From Zygnema cylindricum (taxonomy: Eukaryota > Streptophyta > Zygnematophyceae > Zygnematales > Zygnemataceae), in contig JBBHKE010003217.1 of NCBI GenBank assembly GCA_037447655.1, positions 111,544 to 164,247 on the forward strand: a stretch of DNA of 52,704 nucleotides. The letters run 5' to 3'. The notes beneath the pieces are model-generated. The model saw nothing but the letters and a program-made list of their open reading frames with translations. It was not told the DNA's origin and ran no database searches. Positions 10,970 to 21,425 of this stretch are shown one piece after another. Position numbers and translations under genes: made by a program. How positions within the stretch are numbered: the first letter of the stretch is position 1; each line of letters opens with the position of its first letter.

Positions 10970-12144
10970 TGTTGATATTTGTGTATTTTCTAGGTCTATA
11001 ATAGCATAGATAAAGACATAGGCAGCCTCTTACTCCCCTCTCCAAGCCCCCACACTTGTTGTAGTCACTGAAGGCTAGATAGGGAGCTAGAGCCATGGCT
11101 ACCTAAGCTCTACAGAGAAGACAGGTGATAAATTAGGTAGACTTACCAAAATATACTTGACGGACCCAGGAATTGATCCTGGTACCTGACGTCCGTCAAG
11201 ACACCCGTAGACGTTGGCTTTATCCGTTAAGTTTAGAACTAATGTTACGATGAAATATGTTTGATAAAGATATAAATATTAACACGTAGACTAATTCGTT
11301 TAATGGCAATAAATACTTAGTGCATAGATACAGTTTATTTTAGTACGGAGTATGGTAAGGTTATGAAACGGATATCGCGCATTTGTTTCGAACGCGAAAC
11401 AAATACCGCGCACGTATTTATGACGGCTACGATCAAAACCTGGTTTCGATCGGGCGGCCGGAAAAGATGCCGAGATCGCGGAATAAGATTTCGGCGGTTT
11501 GCGGTCATCGCCACATAGGATGACACATGGCAAAATGACATTGGATCGCGGCATCTCCGGGGATTACGTGAACAAATCTGGAGATGACATGTGTCGACAT
11601 TTTGGCCATGTCGTACGATGGCCCTACAGAAAGTACACCGGCACCTGTACTTTTCTGTACGACACAGTAATTTGATTGGTGTCGTACGTCAGTAGATAGA
11701 GTTTTAGAGAGAGATAAGACTTAGAAAAATTTAGTAGGTAGCAGCCTCTCTCCGAGAGAGCTCCTATACAAAAGGGTCATCTTTGACCATTCATATATAT
11801 CAATTTACTTGACCATTTTCAGTGATTCTTTTTGCTGCAAACTCAAGGGAGTCCAAGCTACACAGTGGTGTAGTCGGTCAGAGTTTTTACCTGCCAGGGT
11901 AGCTGCACTTCTAAAGGAAGTTCAAAGTGGGTGAATGTGTCCAAAACTCATATTCTAACTTTGCATTCTGTGATGGAACTGAGCACACAAAAAGTCTTAT
12001 TTCACAGGGGTGAAACTATAATGGGTCTCTTTGACAGTCAAGGGGTCAGTCATTTGGGTTTATATCAACTTGGAGTCTGCACTATCTAGATAAGCTTCTT
12101 TTGGATCTGCGATTTCCGTGGGCAATGGAGCACACAGAGTTTCA
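10970..12144 (+). repeat. 3' LTR of element E
   Basis: It starts TGTTGATATT after the tract AAAATAAGGGGAG and ends at the target duplication (1175 bp). It contains the tRNA-like module (11158-11232) and the triple-hairpin module (11841-11903). The end defined here by the CATGG duplication was used to set the ends of the related LTRs. Confidence 0.9.
11158..11232 (-). repeat. tRNA-like module in LTR E (antisense to LTR)
   Basis: The minus strand has a D-arm-like CTTAACGGATAAAGC, then a T-arm-like hairpin with a perfect 5-bp stem CCAGG/CCTGG around the loop ATCAATT (11166-11182). A stem ACGTC/GACGT is possible between them. It is weaker than a true tRNA, and a cut-down copy is at 10651-10699. 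Confidence 0.6.
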
Positions 12145-12149
12145 CATGG

Positions 12150-12288
12150 CTCTAGCTTCCTCTCCAACTTCTCAGTGAGTGCAACAAGTGTGGGAGTTGG
12201 AGAGAGAAGTTAGAGGCAGACTGCATCGGCTTCTTTCAGCATTTCATTTTAGACCTAGAAAATACTAAAATAACCATCAATTTCTACA
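12150..12288 (-). repeat. 5' LTR of element B, proximal part
   Basis: This is the first 139 bp of the 5' LTR of B on the minus strand, starting TGTAGAAATTG at 12288. It matches 5604-5742 of the 3' LTR, including the GGAGTTGG and CTAGGTCTAAAAT blocks. E separates it from the rest. Confidence 0.88.
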
Positions 12289-12293
12289 GACAC

Positions 12294-14303
12294 TAATTTC
12301 AGCCGCCCCCTCTTAAACATGTCACCTTATAAAAGTACAACATCGAATATCAATGCGAACAAAAAGATGTAACACTAACATCTAATTTAGCCGTACAAAA
12401 ATTGAATATTTTTTCTTTTTAACCTTTTTAACGAGAGGATCACGGCAAGAGTAACTCTCGATTTTGTCGCCCCCTCTCATACACAACTATCGTCGCCAAT
12501 GTATTGTAAATCACTTCTAATTATAACTCGATAGTGTAAATATTCACGCCAACGCCACCTGGGCACGCACCGAGTTTGTTTTAGTAGACGTCAAACGCGT
12601 ACAAACATAACCTCCAATTTGTGGTGCCTCCACAAAATAAATGAACATGTAAGCGGTCGTTAATTTTCACGAAGTGAAACTGCTGCCCCAATCCGCGTCA
12701 TAATCTCTAATGAATCTGGACCATACCAAAAACGAGCCCCAATTCCGGCGTTCCAAAAAGATACGGTAATATTGCTTGGCCGTCACACAATGACTCCTCT
12801 TCACCTGACGATATATTTCGACGTCCAAAAACGGCCGCTGTAATATCGGTCATCTCTCCTTTTCCAAAGTACTTGAGGCATTCGATTGACGCCTTCTACG
12901 GAACGATTTCTTTTCCGTTCACAGATACGCTCGAATGAATTTTGTAAGTACAAATCTCCAAGGCGTCTGTATCAATCCACAACTATTCATGTAATTGCAA
13001 TATATTTTATGGCCTATAATTTATGAGGCCTTAAAATGATCTCCTCTCGAACTTTCAACTGTCACACCAAATCAAATTTAATTTTAACTCCTCTTTAGTT
13101 GGTAGTCGTACAAACAGTTGCGTCAACATTACTCTACAGTGATTCTACCAATCCGCATAGCGATTAAGGTAACCGCCGCACCGTAATAGGCTTGACTGTA
13201 ACACTCGAACGGTTTTGTCGTACTTCAAACTCTTCGCCAAAATTTATCCATACTAGTGAATCAACGCCCGTTACACGGGTATGGACCGTGTCCTGTACTA
13301 TCATGCCCGCTTGCCCGGTGATCCTACCCGTTGATCGTGCCCGGTGATCGTACCCGTTGATCGTGCCCGTTGATGGTACCCGTTGATCGTGCCCGTTGAT
13401 CATACCCGTTGATTGTACCCTTTGATCGTGCCCGTTTATCATGCCCGTTGATCGTGCGCATTACACGCGCATGGAGCGTGTCCTTTTTATCGAATCATTT
13501 GAGTACAATAGTACTATTCTAGACGTTCATACGGACATTTGTAGACGCGACCCAAAACAACACAATGATTAATGGAACAGCTGACATGTTTGGTGACGTC
13601 GGCCGGGGGACACGCCGTTTAGGGGTGTAGACGCCGGATAGTGTGCATTTTTAAAGGTTTCCTTACGGACGACCAAAGGTCTATAATTTGAATATATATT
13701 TCAAAGTGTCACCACGAAGGTACCAACTGAGAACCCGAAAGGAACACAACGGCTCTCCAAAGTTTGGCGCCTCACAATGTCAGAAAACGACCGAAACAGA
13801 TGGTGAAATACCGACCCTGATCCAACACAGAATGTCTCATTTTCCACACTTCAATTTTTTCTTTCTTCACATAGAACTGCATAAACAACTGGAAGTTTAC
13901 GCTACAAATAAGTGTCAAAATAAAGGTAAAACACTCCACTTTGTAACCATAACTGAAACTTCATTCATATGGTAGAGCGCCATTTCACAGACAAAAGGCG
14001 TAACACCAAATCGATCACCCACACTAATTATAAACAAATTCACTTTACGTACTAATGAACCGTACAGTTTCGTACACGATGTTTTTCCTTCATTTCCTTC
14101 TCCTCAGTTCACTCCTCTCGTCAGTGCTTCTATTCACTTTCACTCACGGACGCCTCTTCACTTCTTCCACTTCCTCACTGCAGCTTGACCTATCAATCCT
14201 CACAATTTCCAAACTTCCATTCGCGCTCTCATTGAAGCTCCTCCACCACGGTGTGACACAAATCTCCACACTTCATTAAATAACCTAATAATTAAACTTC
14301 ACA
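12294..14303 (-). mobile_element. internal remnant of element I
   Basis: With B removed, the PPT and LTR I at 4581-5306 join directly to this sequence. Blocks at about 12780-12960 and 13010-13120 match 25800-25960 and 26400-26490 next to LTR H, in the same order. A broken minus-strand frame is visible, for example ITAAVFGRRNISSGEEE beside DRFGRSHIIAGKEILCDD in the H copy. I could not assign the protein; no pol motif was seen. The remainder up to 14303 holds no supported gene. Confidence 0.5.
13314..13456 (+). repeat. 13-bp minisatellite, 11 units
   Basis: Eleven contiguous 13-bp units of consensus CCCGTTGATCGTG/A fill exactly 143 bp. Units ending GTG and GTA or ATA tend to alternate, giving a 26-bp higher order in the first half. 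Direct repeats of 24 bp (13271-13294 and 13461-13484, three mismatches) flank the array. Confidence 0.9.
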
Positions 14304-14342
14304 AAATAACCAGACCAAATTTGAGATGCAAAATTCCCTTTT

Positions 14343-15904
14343 TTATTTGTTATTGATCATAAACTGTTGTTGCACAACACCCCCGAATCCGAATGCGATG
14401 AAGTGTTGACTTGCGGTCACACTATAACTCATAAGGCGTTTTGTCCCAAAATTGAAATTAGTCACCGAAAGCAAATGTAACTTGCAATGAGAATAACAAC
14501 ACCCCAAATATTTATATTCTGGCAAAATCCGTGAATCATAGATCGCAACATTTTTTGAAAAGTGTGAATCTTCCTCTAGGATGCCATTGCACTCTAGTGA
14601 GTTGGGTGCGGTATATTGATATTCAATTCCCCAACACCATATGAATACAAAATAGAATTCTCTTACATTGTCTGATCTAATGAGTTTCAATTTTTTGTTG
14701 CATTGTTGTTGTACCATCACATGTCATTCTTCAAACCTTTTAACAACATTAGATTTTTTTTCAACAACATTACCCAAGTGAATCAAGAGAAATCATCAAT
14801 AACAACTTTAATGTAAAATCTCTCTTGATATATTCCGCCTTAATATCTTTGCATAGAGTACTGTGCACGCACAATCGTATGTTGAGCGCAATCGTATGTT
14901 GAGCGTAATGGAATGGATTCTTGGCCAGATGTGGTTTCGAATTTGTTTTCTATTTTATACTTCTGGCATCTTTCAATTTGCTCACCCAACGCCAAATCTA
15001 ATTCTCTAATACCCCACTTTTATTTATACGCCGAAGGTTATCATCGGATGTATGGCACATTTGATGGTGCCAAAAAGTAAGGTCGCCATTTAACTCTAAA
15101 AGCTAGTTGATAATGGCGCGTTGGCCGTAAAAATATCCGTCAACTCTATAGTAGTTGGTTGTGCATATATTTTGTGGCTTTGCCTCCTTCTCGAACGTAC
15201 AATTTGAATAGTATAATCTGCCAAACTTTGGTGCTCGCCCTTTTGATCTGTGAAAAATTGAGAATATTCACAAATTTGTCGAGTGTATGAAGTATGTTGA
15301 CCAATTCCGTTTGCGTGAACTTCCGTTAAAATCCCACTTAAGGAGATCTCAAATTGTGCCTATTGTACCAAACGAAATTGTCTTTTTCATGATGAGCGTA
15401 TTGCTCCTCGGTAGGATAAGTTAGCGCATGTCAACAAATAACGTTGCGTCAATATACACGTGGTGCAAAGCACCCATGTTAATGATCTATTTTTTTTCGA
15501 GTTTTGAAATGCTTGTCAAAAACAAATTGGAAAAATTGTGGAAGGTGAATGTTTGCGCGCCTTTTGCCTCCTTCAAAATGCGTGTCCGCCATAAAAGGTC
15601 CTCCTCCACCCGAAATGACCCCCACGACTGCCGCTACCACCAATTTAGATGCCATCATAACCACCACGCCGGCCGCCTTTATCTCCTCTACCGCGACCAA
15701 TATCATTTTTGGAGTAGCATTGCGCGAAAATGTGGCCCCGTTGGCCGCAAAATTGTATTGCTTCTTCTTGTTGGGACAAGATTGCGACACATGTCCAGGC
15801 TAGTTTCTCGCACTAAAAGCAAGAAACATTTTAGGGGTCTTAATCTGTAGGCTGGGCAATAACCTCTCTCCCTTTGGAATATCCTCCTCCCTTTCCACCA
15901 TTTT
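14343..15904 (-). pseudogene. old copia K: gag zinc knuckle to integrase (copy 1)
   Basis: On the minus strand it runs from a knuckle end plus glycine-poor linker (SQSCPNKKKQYNFAANGA, near 15790) through a pre-integrase motif (FWHHQMCHTSD, near 15060) to an integrase piece (QCNKKLKLIRSDN, near 14710). Many stops are present. Upstream gag continues at 21426-21843 beyond the nested C1. It is older than C1, which interrupts it. Confidence 0.7.
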
Positions 15905-16389
15905 TGTAAGGATCGAACCACAATATGATAGAAGAAAGGCAAAATGAAGTGCGGAAGCGAAATACAGCAAGAAGGGATCACTCCAGCAAAAGACAAATAT
16001 ATTTCATCGGAATATTTCCCCTCTTACAAAAGATAATTTTTTCCTCCAAACGACTAAGTCCTAAATACTACAAACACTCTTACCAAACACAATACAACTC
16101 AATCGACGTCGTACAAAAGTACGCGCATGAACCAATCAAAACAAAGTACCAACAAAACGACATACTGTACGCGGTACTATATGACAACGTAAGACCGTCG
16201 TACAAATAAAAGTACCAAACGAAAATATACGACAACCGTACACATCTAAAGTACTACCCACGCAAAACCAAACCAAACAACATTTAAACGAACTAAACAC
16301 ACCACGCCAAATAAAACCACACGCTAACTACACAAATAAGATTACGACGCTCAGCAAAACTGAGACGCTGTTTCAAAATGAACTTAACA
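15905..16389 (-). repeat. 3' LTR of C1
   Basis: It starts TGTTAAGTTC at 16389 and ends GATCCTTACA at 15905 (485 bp). It shares diagnostic bases with the 3' LTR of C2, such as TACACATC, rather than with its own 5' LTR. Confidence 0.92.
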
Positions 16390-16449
16390 ATCCCCCTCTC
16401 ATTGTGAAACCCCCTCTCAAACTTAAAAAAAACCTAACTTAGGTTGACC

Positions 16450-17190
16450 CCGTAAAAGTAGGTCATAAACCGTGCCTTAGTCAACATATATGTGGCCTCC
16501 TCCAATGTCGACACGTATATAAACTCGATCTCTTTTTGCCGCAGCCAAATCTTGTACGAATTGCCACTGGATACGTATATGTTTTGTTCGCTTGTGAAAG
16601 ACCGGATTTTTCACAAGCGCCATCGAGCTCATGCTGTCAGTAAAAATCTGCAGACCCTCAATCAAAATTCCCAACTCACCGAGCATCTCCTTGATCCACA
16701 GCGACGCTTTAGCCGTATGACACGGCGACATATATTTAGACTCCGTGGAACTTAGCGCAACCGTCGGTTGGAGCCGCGAACTCCAAAAGAATGTTGCGCC
16801 GCCCAAAATGAAAGCGTATCCTGACGTGGATTTCCCATTGTCAAAATCTCCTCTCTAATCTGCGTCGCAATAATCGGTACACTGCATAGAATCTCGTTTG
16901 GACGTATACACCGAACTGAAATTGATCGTACTAACCAAATAGCGAAATATCGGTTTCATTGCCTCCCAATGATTCTTTTTCGGATCATAATAATAACGAT
17001 TAATAACTGACACTGCTGTCGCAATATTTGGACGCGTGCCTACGCTCAAGTACATGAAACTACCAACTGCCTCACGATATGGAACAGATACATTTTCTTC
17101 CTCGTTGTACTTTGTGTAAGGTACTTTTGGATATAATGGCTTCGAGACAGATTTCGCGCCAATCATACCAAATCTATTCAACACTTCTCT
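16450..17190 (-). pseudogene. copia RNase H (C1)
   Basis: The frame 17184-16855 carries VPYREAVGSFMYLSVGTRPN and the connection segment up to QCTDYCDAD. A TAG stop follows where C2 reads DAGWGGDFDSG. The frame 16806-16477 resumes with ALSSTESKYM, KEMLGELGI, IFTDSMSSMALV and HKRTKHIRIQWQFV. The last part (AAKRDRVYIRVDIGGGH) ends close to the PPT. Confidence 0.9.
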
Positions 17191-17211
17191 ACAGTACTAA
17201 GCTTGACTTAA

Positions 17212-17900
17212 CTAAATTACATTATCACTGGACCGAATAACCTCAATCCCCAAAATAAAACGTACTTCTCCAAGATCTGTTACCTTAAAATGTAATCTAA
17301 GGTATTCTTTTAACTCATTTATAACAGACAACTTCTCACAGATCATAAAATAATCATTTACGTACACAGAAAAAAATAATTTAGTCCTTTCCCCCTCCTT
17401 TAACGTAAACTCCGAATCTAAAATTGTACAAACAAAACCATAGTTAGTAAGTACCTTATGTAGACGAAGGTACCATGTCCTCAATGCTTGTTTTAGTCTG
17501 TACAAGGATTTTCTCAAGCGACATACTTTTCCTCCCTTTGAAGGCACTCCCTCGGGCACCTTTATATAAACCTCCTCTTCTAACTCTCCATTTAAAAAGG
17601 CCGTTTCTACATCCATTTGATGTATATGCTTATTCCCCGCGGCTGCAATAGCAATTAACATTCTCAAAAAATCAAACTTAACCACCAGTGTATATGTTCC
17701 CGAATAATCAACCCCCTCTACTTGTTGATAACCTTTACACACCAATCTGGCCTTGTATTTTATTATCTCCCCTGTAGCACCAGTTTTTGTTTCAAATATC
17801 CATTAAGCATCAATTGCTTTCTTTCCCTCCGGAAGACTCACCTCCTCAAAAGTTTTGTTATCGATAATGGATTTTAATTCTCTCTCCCACGCCGATTTCC
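17212..17900 (-). pseudogene. copia reverse transcriptase (C1), YVND active site
   Basis: Blocks in order: ETKTGATGEIIKYKARLV (after a TAA in place of a tryptophan-preceding codon near 17800), KGYQQVEGVDYSGTYTLVV, the first catalytic aspartate in QMDVETAFLNGE, VPEGVPSKGGKV, then YVND at 17353-17364 and GEVRFILGIEVIRSSDNVI. The first aspartate of the YXDD pair is asparagine (codon AAT), which should abolish activity by itself. C2 has the same change. Confidence 0.9.
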
Positions 17901-19123
17901 ATTTCTCCTCCCAATTCATTGAACTTTGTGCCTCGGCGTAAGATTGGGGATCGCCGGGCATATTCTTGGTCAATGATCTGACTCATCGAGATGAGGGAGA
18001 GAGAGAGAGATTCATAAACTTCAAGAAAATCATGACTAGTAGATAATTTTGCCGAACGAGAAATAGCAACTTTGAGATCCTCATGAAAATTAACATTTCG
18101 AGTCTCTTCGACTACATGACGGATCGGATCAAACACGTGGTATAAACTCCCTTTGGAGTTATACCTGACAAAAAAGCTTGACCAACTACGAGAAGAAAAT
18201 TTACCTCGTCGTTTTACCGATTTGATGTACACCGTCGCACGACATCCCCAAATTTGTAAATGATGTAACGAGGGCTTTAGACCATACCAAATTTCGTGAG
18301 GAGTCTTGTCGCCTGAAATAGATTTAAGTCGATGATTGCAAATATAATTAGCCGTTAAGATTGTATCTCCCCATAAATACTCCTTTCATCCCGATCCGTC
18401 AATCTTGAGTGCACCATTTCTTAAAGAGTTTTATTTTTGCGCTCCGCGATGCCGTTCGATTCAGGTGAGTAGGACGCCGTAAACTTTTTTCGGATCCCCT
18501 ATTCCTTGCAATAAGTATCAAACGCCTTGAACTCCCCGCCATTATCAGATCGAACCACTTTTAACTTTTGCTCACATTGTCGTTCAACCATTACATGCCA
18601 CTCCTCAAATATAGTGGATGTGTTGCATTTATTTTTAAGGAGATATACCCATGTAAATCATGAATAATCATCGACAATAACCATGATATATTTATTCCCC
18701 CCCAAACTTTCAGGCTTAACGTCACCATAAAGATCCACGTGTATTTTTTCAAGTGGATGTGTCAATCGAAAATTTGTGTCTTTATGGGATGGGGTTTGCG
18801 GATCTGACGCCCTTGACTGCATCCGTCACATCCGTTGAATTTCTCTCCTGGCGTCACATCCAAGCTGCGCTTGCAACCGGCTTTTATCATACGTTTCCGA
18901 TTTTGTTTTGACGTTTGACACATTCGATGGTGCCATGACGTCAAATCTCCCTTGATTTCGACGATCTGACTAATGATGTCCTAATCATTACGTTTGGATT
19001 TTGGTCGCCTCCATAAAAGACAACTATGAAATTCGTCAGATACTTCGCCTTCGCCGATCGTAACTCCATCAGATCGTACAATTTTGATTGTGGAATCTCC
19101 CAAGGCGTACACGCTTGCGCCAT
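17858..19123 (-). pseudogene. copia GAG-pre-integrase and integrase (C1)
   Basis: The pre-integrase part (18944-18762) reads SWHHRMCQTSKQNRKRM and GCDGCSQGRQIRKPHP, giving the HHCC zinc-binding set. The DDE core around 18750-18520 is split by stops; C2 shows it better (VIVDDNSRFTWVYLLKNK, VVQSDNGGEF). The C-terminal domain lies at 18232-17858 (KRRGKFSSRSWSSFFVRYNS). At least three frame breaks. Confidence 0.88.
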
Positions 19124-19189
19124 ATCTTTAGATTTGGGGTACGCTCAAAAGATTTGTTGAGCCGTCTGGAATATAAAGTGCATTAAGTA

Positions 19190-19470
19190 ACTGTAACTCA
19201 GAGATTCGCTCAGATCCATTTGGATCTAGCGAAAATCAAGTCAAGTGCTACATACCAACTGTACCAACAGAATTAACTTGACCATTGGTCACAGTAATTA
19301 CTTTCGATACGGTCAAAGTGCGCATTTCGTCGAAAAGTGTGTTGTGTGTACATACGTGATGCGAAGAGCCGGAGTCGATAATCCATTCATTGTCGCTTTG
19401 CGTTTCGTAGGATAGGGTTTGGTTAGTGACGTGTAGCGAGGAAAAGGTGATAGGGCCTTTGTCCCTCTCA
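19190..19470 (-). pseudogene. copia aspartic protease (C1)
   Basis: The minus-strand frame reads NEWIIDSGSSHHVCTHNTLF, with the DSG active site at 19370-19378. TVSKVITVTNGQVNSVGTVG follows. It lies directly downstream of the gag glycine-rich region, as usual for a Gag-Pol polyprotein. A stop follows VGTVGM, so the protease is cut short. Confidence 0.88.
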
Positions 19471-20790
19471 TCATTTTCCCCAACGAAGTGTCCATGGCCG
19501 CCGAATCGGCCACCATGTCCACCGCGCCCCCCTCTATCATATCGGCCACCGCCACGTCCACTAAATCCGTCGGCGCCCTCAAATCTCGCGTAGCATTGGG
19601 GACTAATATGTCCCTATTTCCCCCAATTATGGCATTAGTTCTCTTTATCCGGGCATGAGGGGGACATATGACCTGCCTTGTTGCAGCAAAAACAGGTGAC
19701 TGCAGACTGGTCTTGGAAAGGAGGGTGACCGGGAAAATTTCCCCTCCTTTCGGGGCTTCTCCCCCTTCCCCTAGATCCGCCTCCTCTTCCCCTTCCCCCT
19801 CTTCCCCCACGGAGAAAATTTAGATCCGCGGGTTCATCGGAGGACGCATTCAGAGATCCACCCGAGGCCGAAGCTTTAGGAGGACCCCCACGATTTCTCT
19901 CGGTGGTCTTAAGATAATTCACGACAAATTCATAACTTGGATTCGTTTGCGCCCAAAGAATTTCTTTGAGGTAAGTGAGATTATCAGGTAATGCATTGAT
20001 GAGACGGATCACTTTATCTTCCTCGATAATAATCTGACCGTTATTCGAGAGTTGCTCCACAATAATATTGTATCGCTTGATCGCATCATCGATCGATTCG
20101 TTAGACTTTATCTTAAATTGATTATAGTCTGTATAAGCATATTGCCCCTTATTTTGAAGTCCTTTCTCGAATTGGCTTCAAGCACCTTCCAACACTCATG
20201 CGCCGTATCTCGGGTAACGAAATGGTCAAACACCGAAGCGGTGCAAGATTGGATCAGGCCGGTGATGGCCGCAAGATTTTTCTTCTTCCAAAGGCGGCGA
20301 GCCTTTGGATCGTCGATCGGCATCTTCTCCTCTCCGTTCACGATCTTCCAAAGGTGACGAATAATGAGTTGCCCCTTAATATATTTCTTCTTAATTTGAA
20401 AGTTGGATCCATTGAAGAGAACGATCTCTCATGGCATCGAAGGGACCGGTGGTTTATCCTCGGATTCACACTATAGATCCGAATTATTTTCGATCATAAA
20501 CTTCCCTTTGCGGAGAATCTCTCTCAAAGCATCATCATTCTCAACCCCTCTGTCGGAAGCCACCTCCAATAATCCAAGATCGCATCCTCCTCCACCTTAA
20601 ATTTCCCTTTTCGATTGGCATCCGTGATTAGTTGATCTACAAGAGTGAGAAATCCATCGAACAACTCATTTAGGCGATCTTCGGTCAATACCACCCCTTC
20701 TTGTTTCTCTTCTCCTTTTGGTAGTGGATTGGAGGGAGAAGCCTCTTCAAAAGTTTCTCCTCCAAAGCCGAAATCTTTCATGATCTGGAG
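19471..20790 (-). pseudogene. copia gag with two zinc knuckles (C1)
   Basis: The start is near 20781 (MKDFGFGGETFEEASPSNPL), followed by a UBN2-type gag core (KARRLWKKKNLAAITGLIQS; VIRLINALPDNLTYLKEILW). An RGG/SPRG-rich stretch precedes a CCHC knuckle CFCCNKAGHMSPSC (about 19640-19690), then, after a stop, a second knuckle-like CHNWGKYGHISPQC. Frameshifts near 20100, 20350 and 20520 split the gene. C2 lost the first cysteine of knuckle 1 to a stop. Confidence 0.9.
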
Positions 20791-20943
20791 ATGAATCGGC
20801 CAGATCCGGTAGATCCGGTAGATCCGGATTAGGAGCTGTAATAGGAGAAGGTGTAGATGAGGACTTCTTCTTTATTCCCCCCATGGCGGCAAGACTTGCC
20901 GCTTTGAGAACTCTTGATAGAGCACACTAGCTCCGATGTCACT

Positions 20944-21425
20944 TGTAAGGATCGAACCACAATATGATAGAAGAAAGGCAAAATGAAGTGTGGAAGCAAA
21001 AGACAGCAATAAGAGATCACTCCAGCAAAAGACAAATATATTTCACCGGGATATTTCCCCTCTTACAAAAGATAATTTTTTCCTCCAAACGATTGTCCTA
21101 AATACTCCAAACACGCCTACCAAACAAGGTACAATTGAATCGAGGTTGTACAAAAGTACGCGCGCGAACCAATTAAAACAAAGTACCAACGAAACGACAT
21201 AATGATCGCGGTAGTATATGACAATGCAAGACCGCCGTACAAATAGAAGTACCAAACGAAAATATACGACTTCCGTACATATCTAAAGTACTACGCACGC
21301 AAAACCAAACCAAACAACATTTAAACTAACTAAACACACCAGACCAAATAAAACCACACGCTAACTACATAAATAATATTACGGCGATCAACAAACTGAG
21401 ACGCCATTTCGCAATGAACCTAACA
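20944..21425 (-). repeat. 5' LTR of C1
   Basis: It starts TGTTAGGTTC at 21425 and ends GATCCTTACA at 20944 (482 bp). Bases such as TACATATC and ACGGCG are shared with the 5' LTR of C2 but not with either 3' LTR. Confidence 0.92.

Larger units (their letters stand above)
10373..12144 (+). mobile_element. LTR element E, internally deleted, nested in the 5' LTR of B
   Basis: E begins TGTTGATATT at 10373 and ends GAGTTTCA at 12144. It is flanked by perfect 5-bp duplications CATGG (10368-10372 and 12145-12149). Only a shortened 5' LTR (10373-10699), about 270 bp of 3' internal sequence and a complete 3' LTR remain. No pol domain is left. Its PPT matches that of A. A stretch of AAAAGGAAAAG repeats lies near 10875-10910. 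Confidence 0.9.
5334..12288 (-). mobile_element. Ty1/copia element B, full length, with element E nested in its 5' LTR
   Basis: Both LTRs, gag, protease, integrase, RT and RNase H are present in copia order on the minus strand. The 3' LTR is 5334-5742. The 5' LTR is 10102-10372 plus 12150-12288, split by E. Removing E and one CATGG gives 410 bp against 409 bp for the 3' LTR. Flanks GACAT (5329-5333) and GACAC (12289-12293) look like a target duplication with one mismatch. The element sits inside remnant I. Stops and frameshifts make it inactive. Confidence 0.9.
15905..21425 (-). mobile_element. Ty1/copia element C1, full length
   Basis: LTRs are 15905-16389 (3') and 20944-21425 (5'). The polypurine tract on the minus strand is AATGAGAGGGGGA (16390-16402) and a PBS-like TGACATCGGAGC lies at about 20928-20941. 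Flanks ATTTT (15900-15904) and ATTTC (21426-21430) fit a target duplication with one mismatch. Gag, protease, integrase, RT and RNase H are all present but broken. C1 is a different family from A/B, with YIKVPEGVPSKGGKV in RT and an RGG-rich gag. Confidence 0.92.

Noticed and set aside
13164-13442. Minus-strand frame with INGHDQR repeats
   Set aside because: A 13-bp unit gives an open repetitive frame by construction; no start context or domain.
13314-13456. CRISPR-like array
   Set aside because: Units are contiguous with no spacers; it is a minisatellite in a eukaryotic genome.
14055-14279. 74-codon frame with a signal-peptide-like start
   Set aside because: Pyrimidine-rich sequence often translates to hydrophobic stretches; no homologue in the window and it lies in element debris.
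15428-15850. 140-codon plus-strand frame in K
   Set aside because: It runs opposite the minus-strand zinc-knuckle region of gag, which has the recognisable motif.
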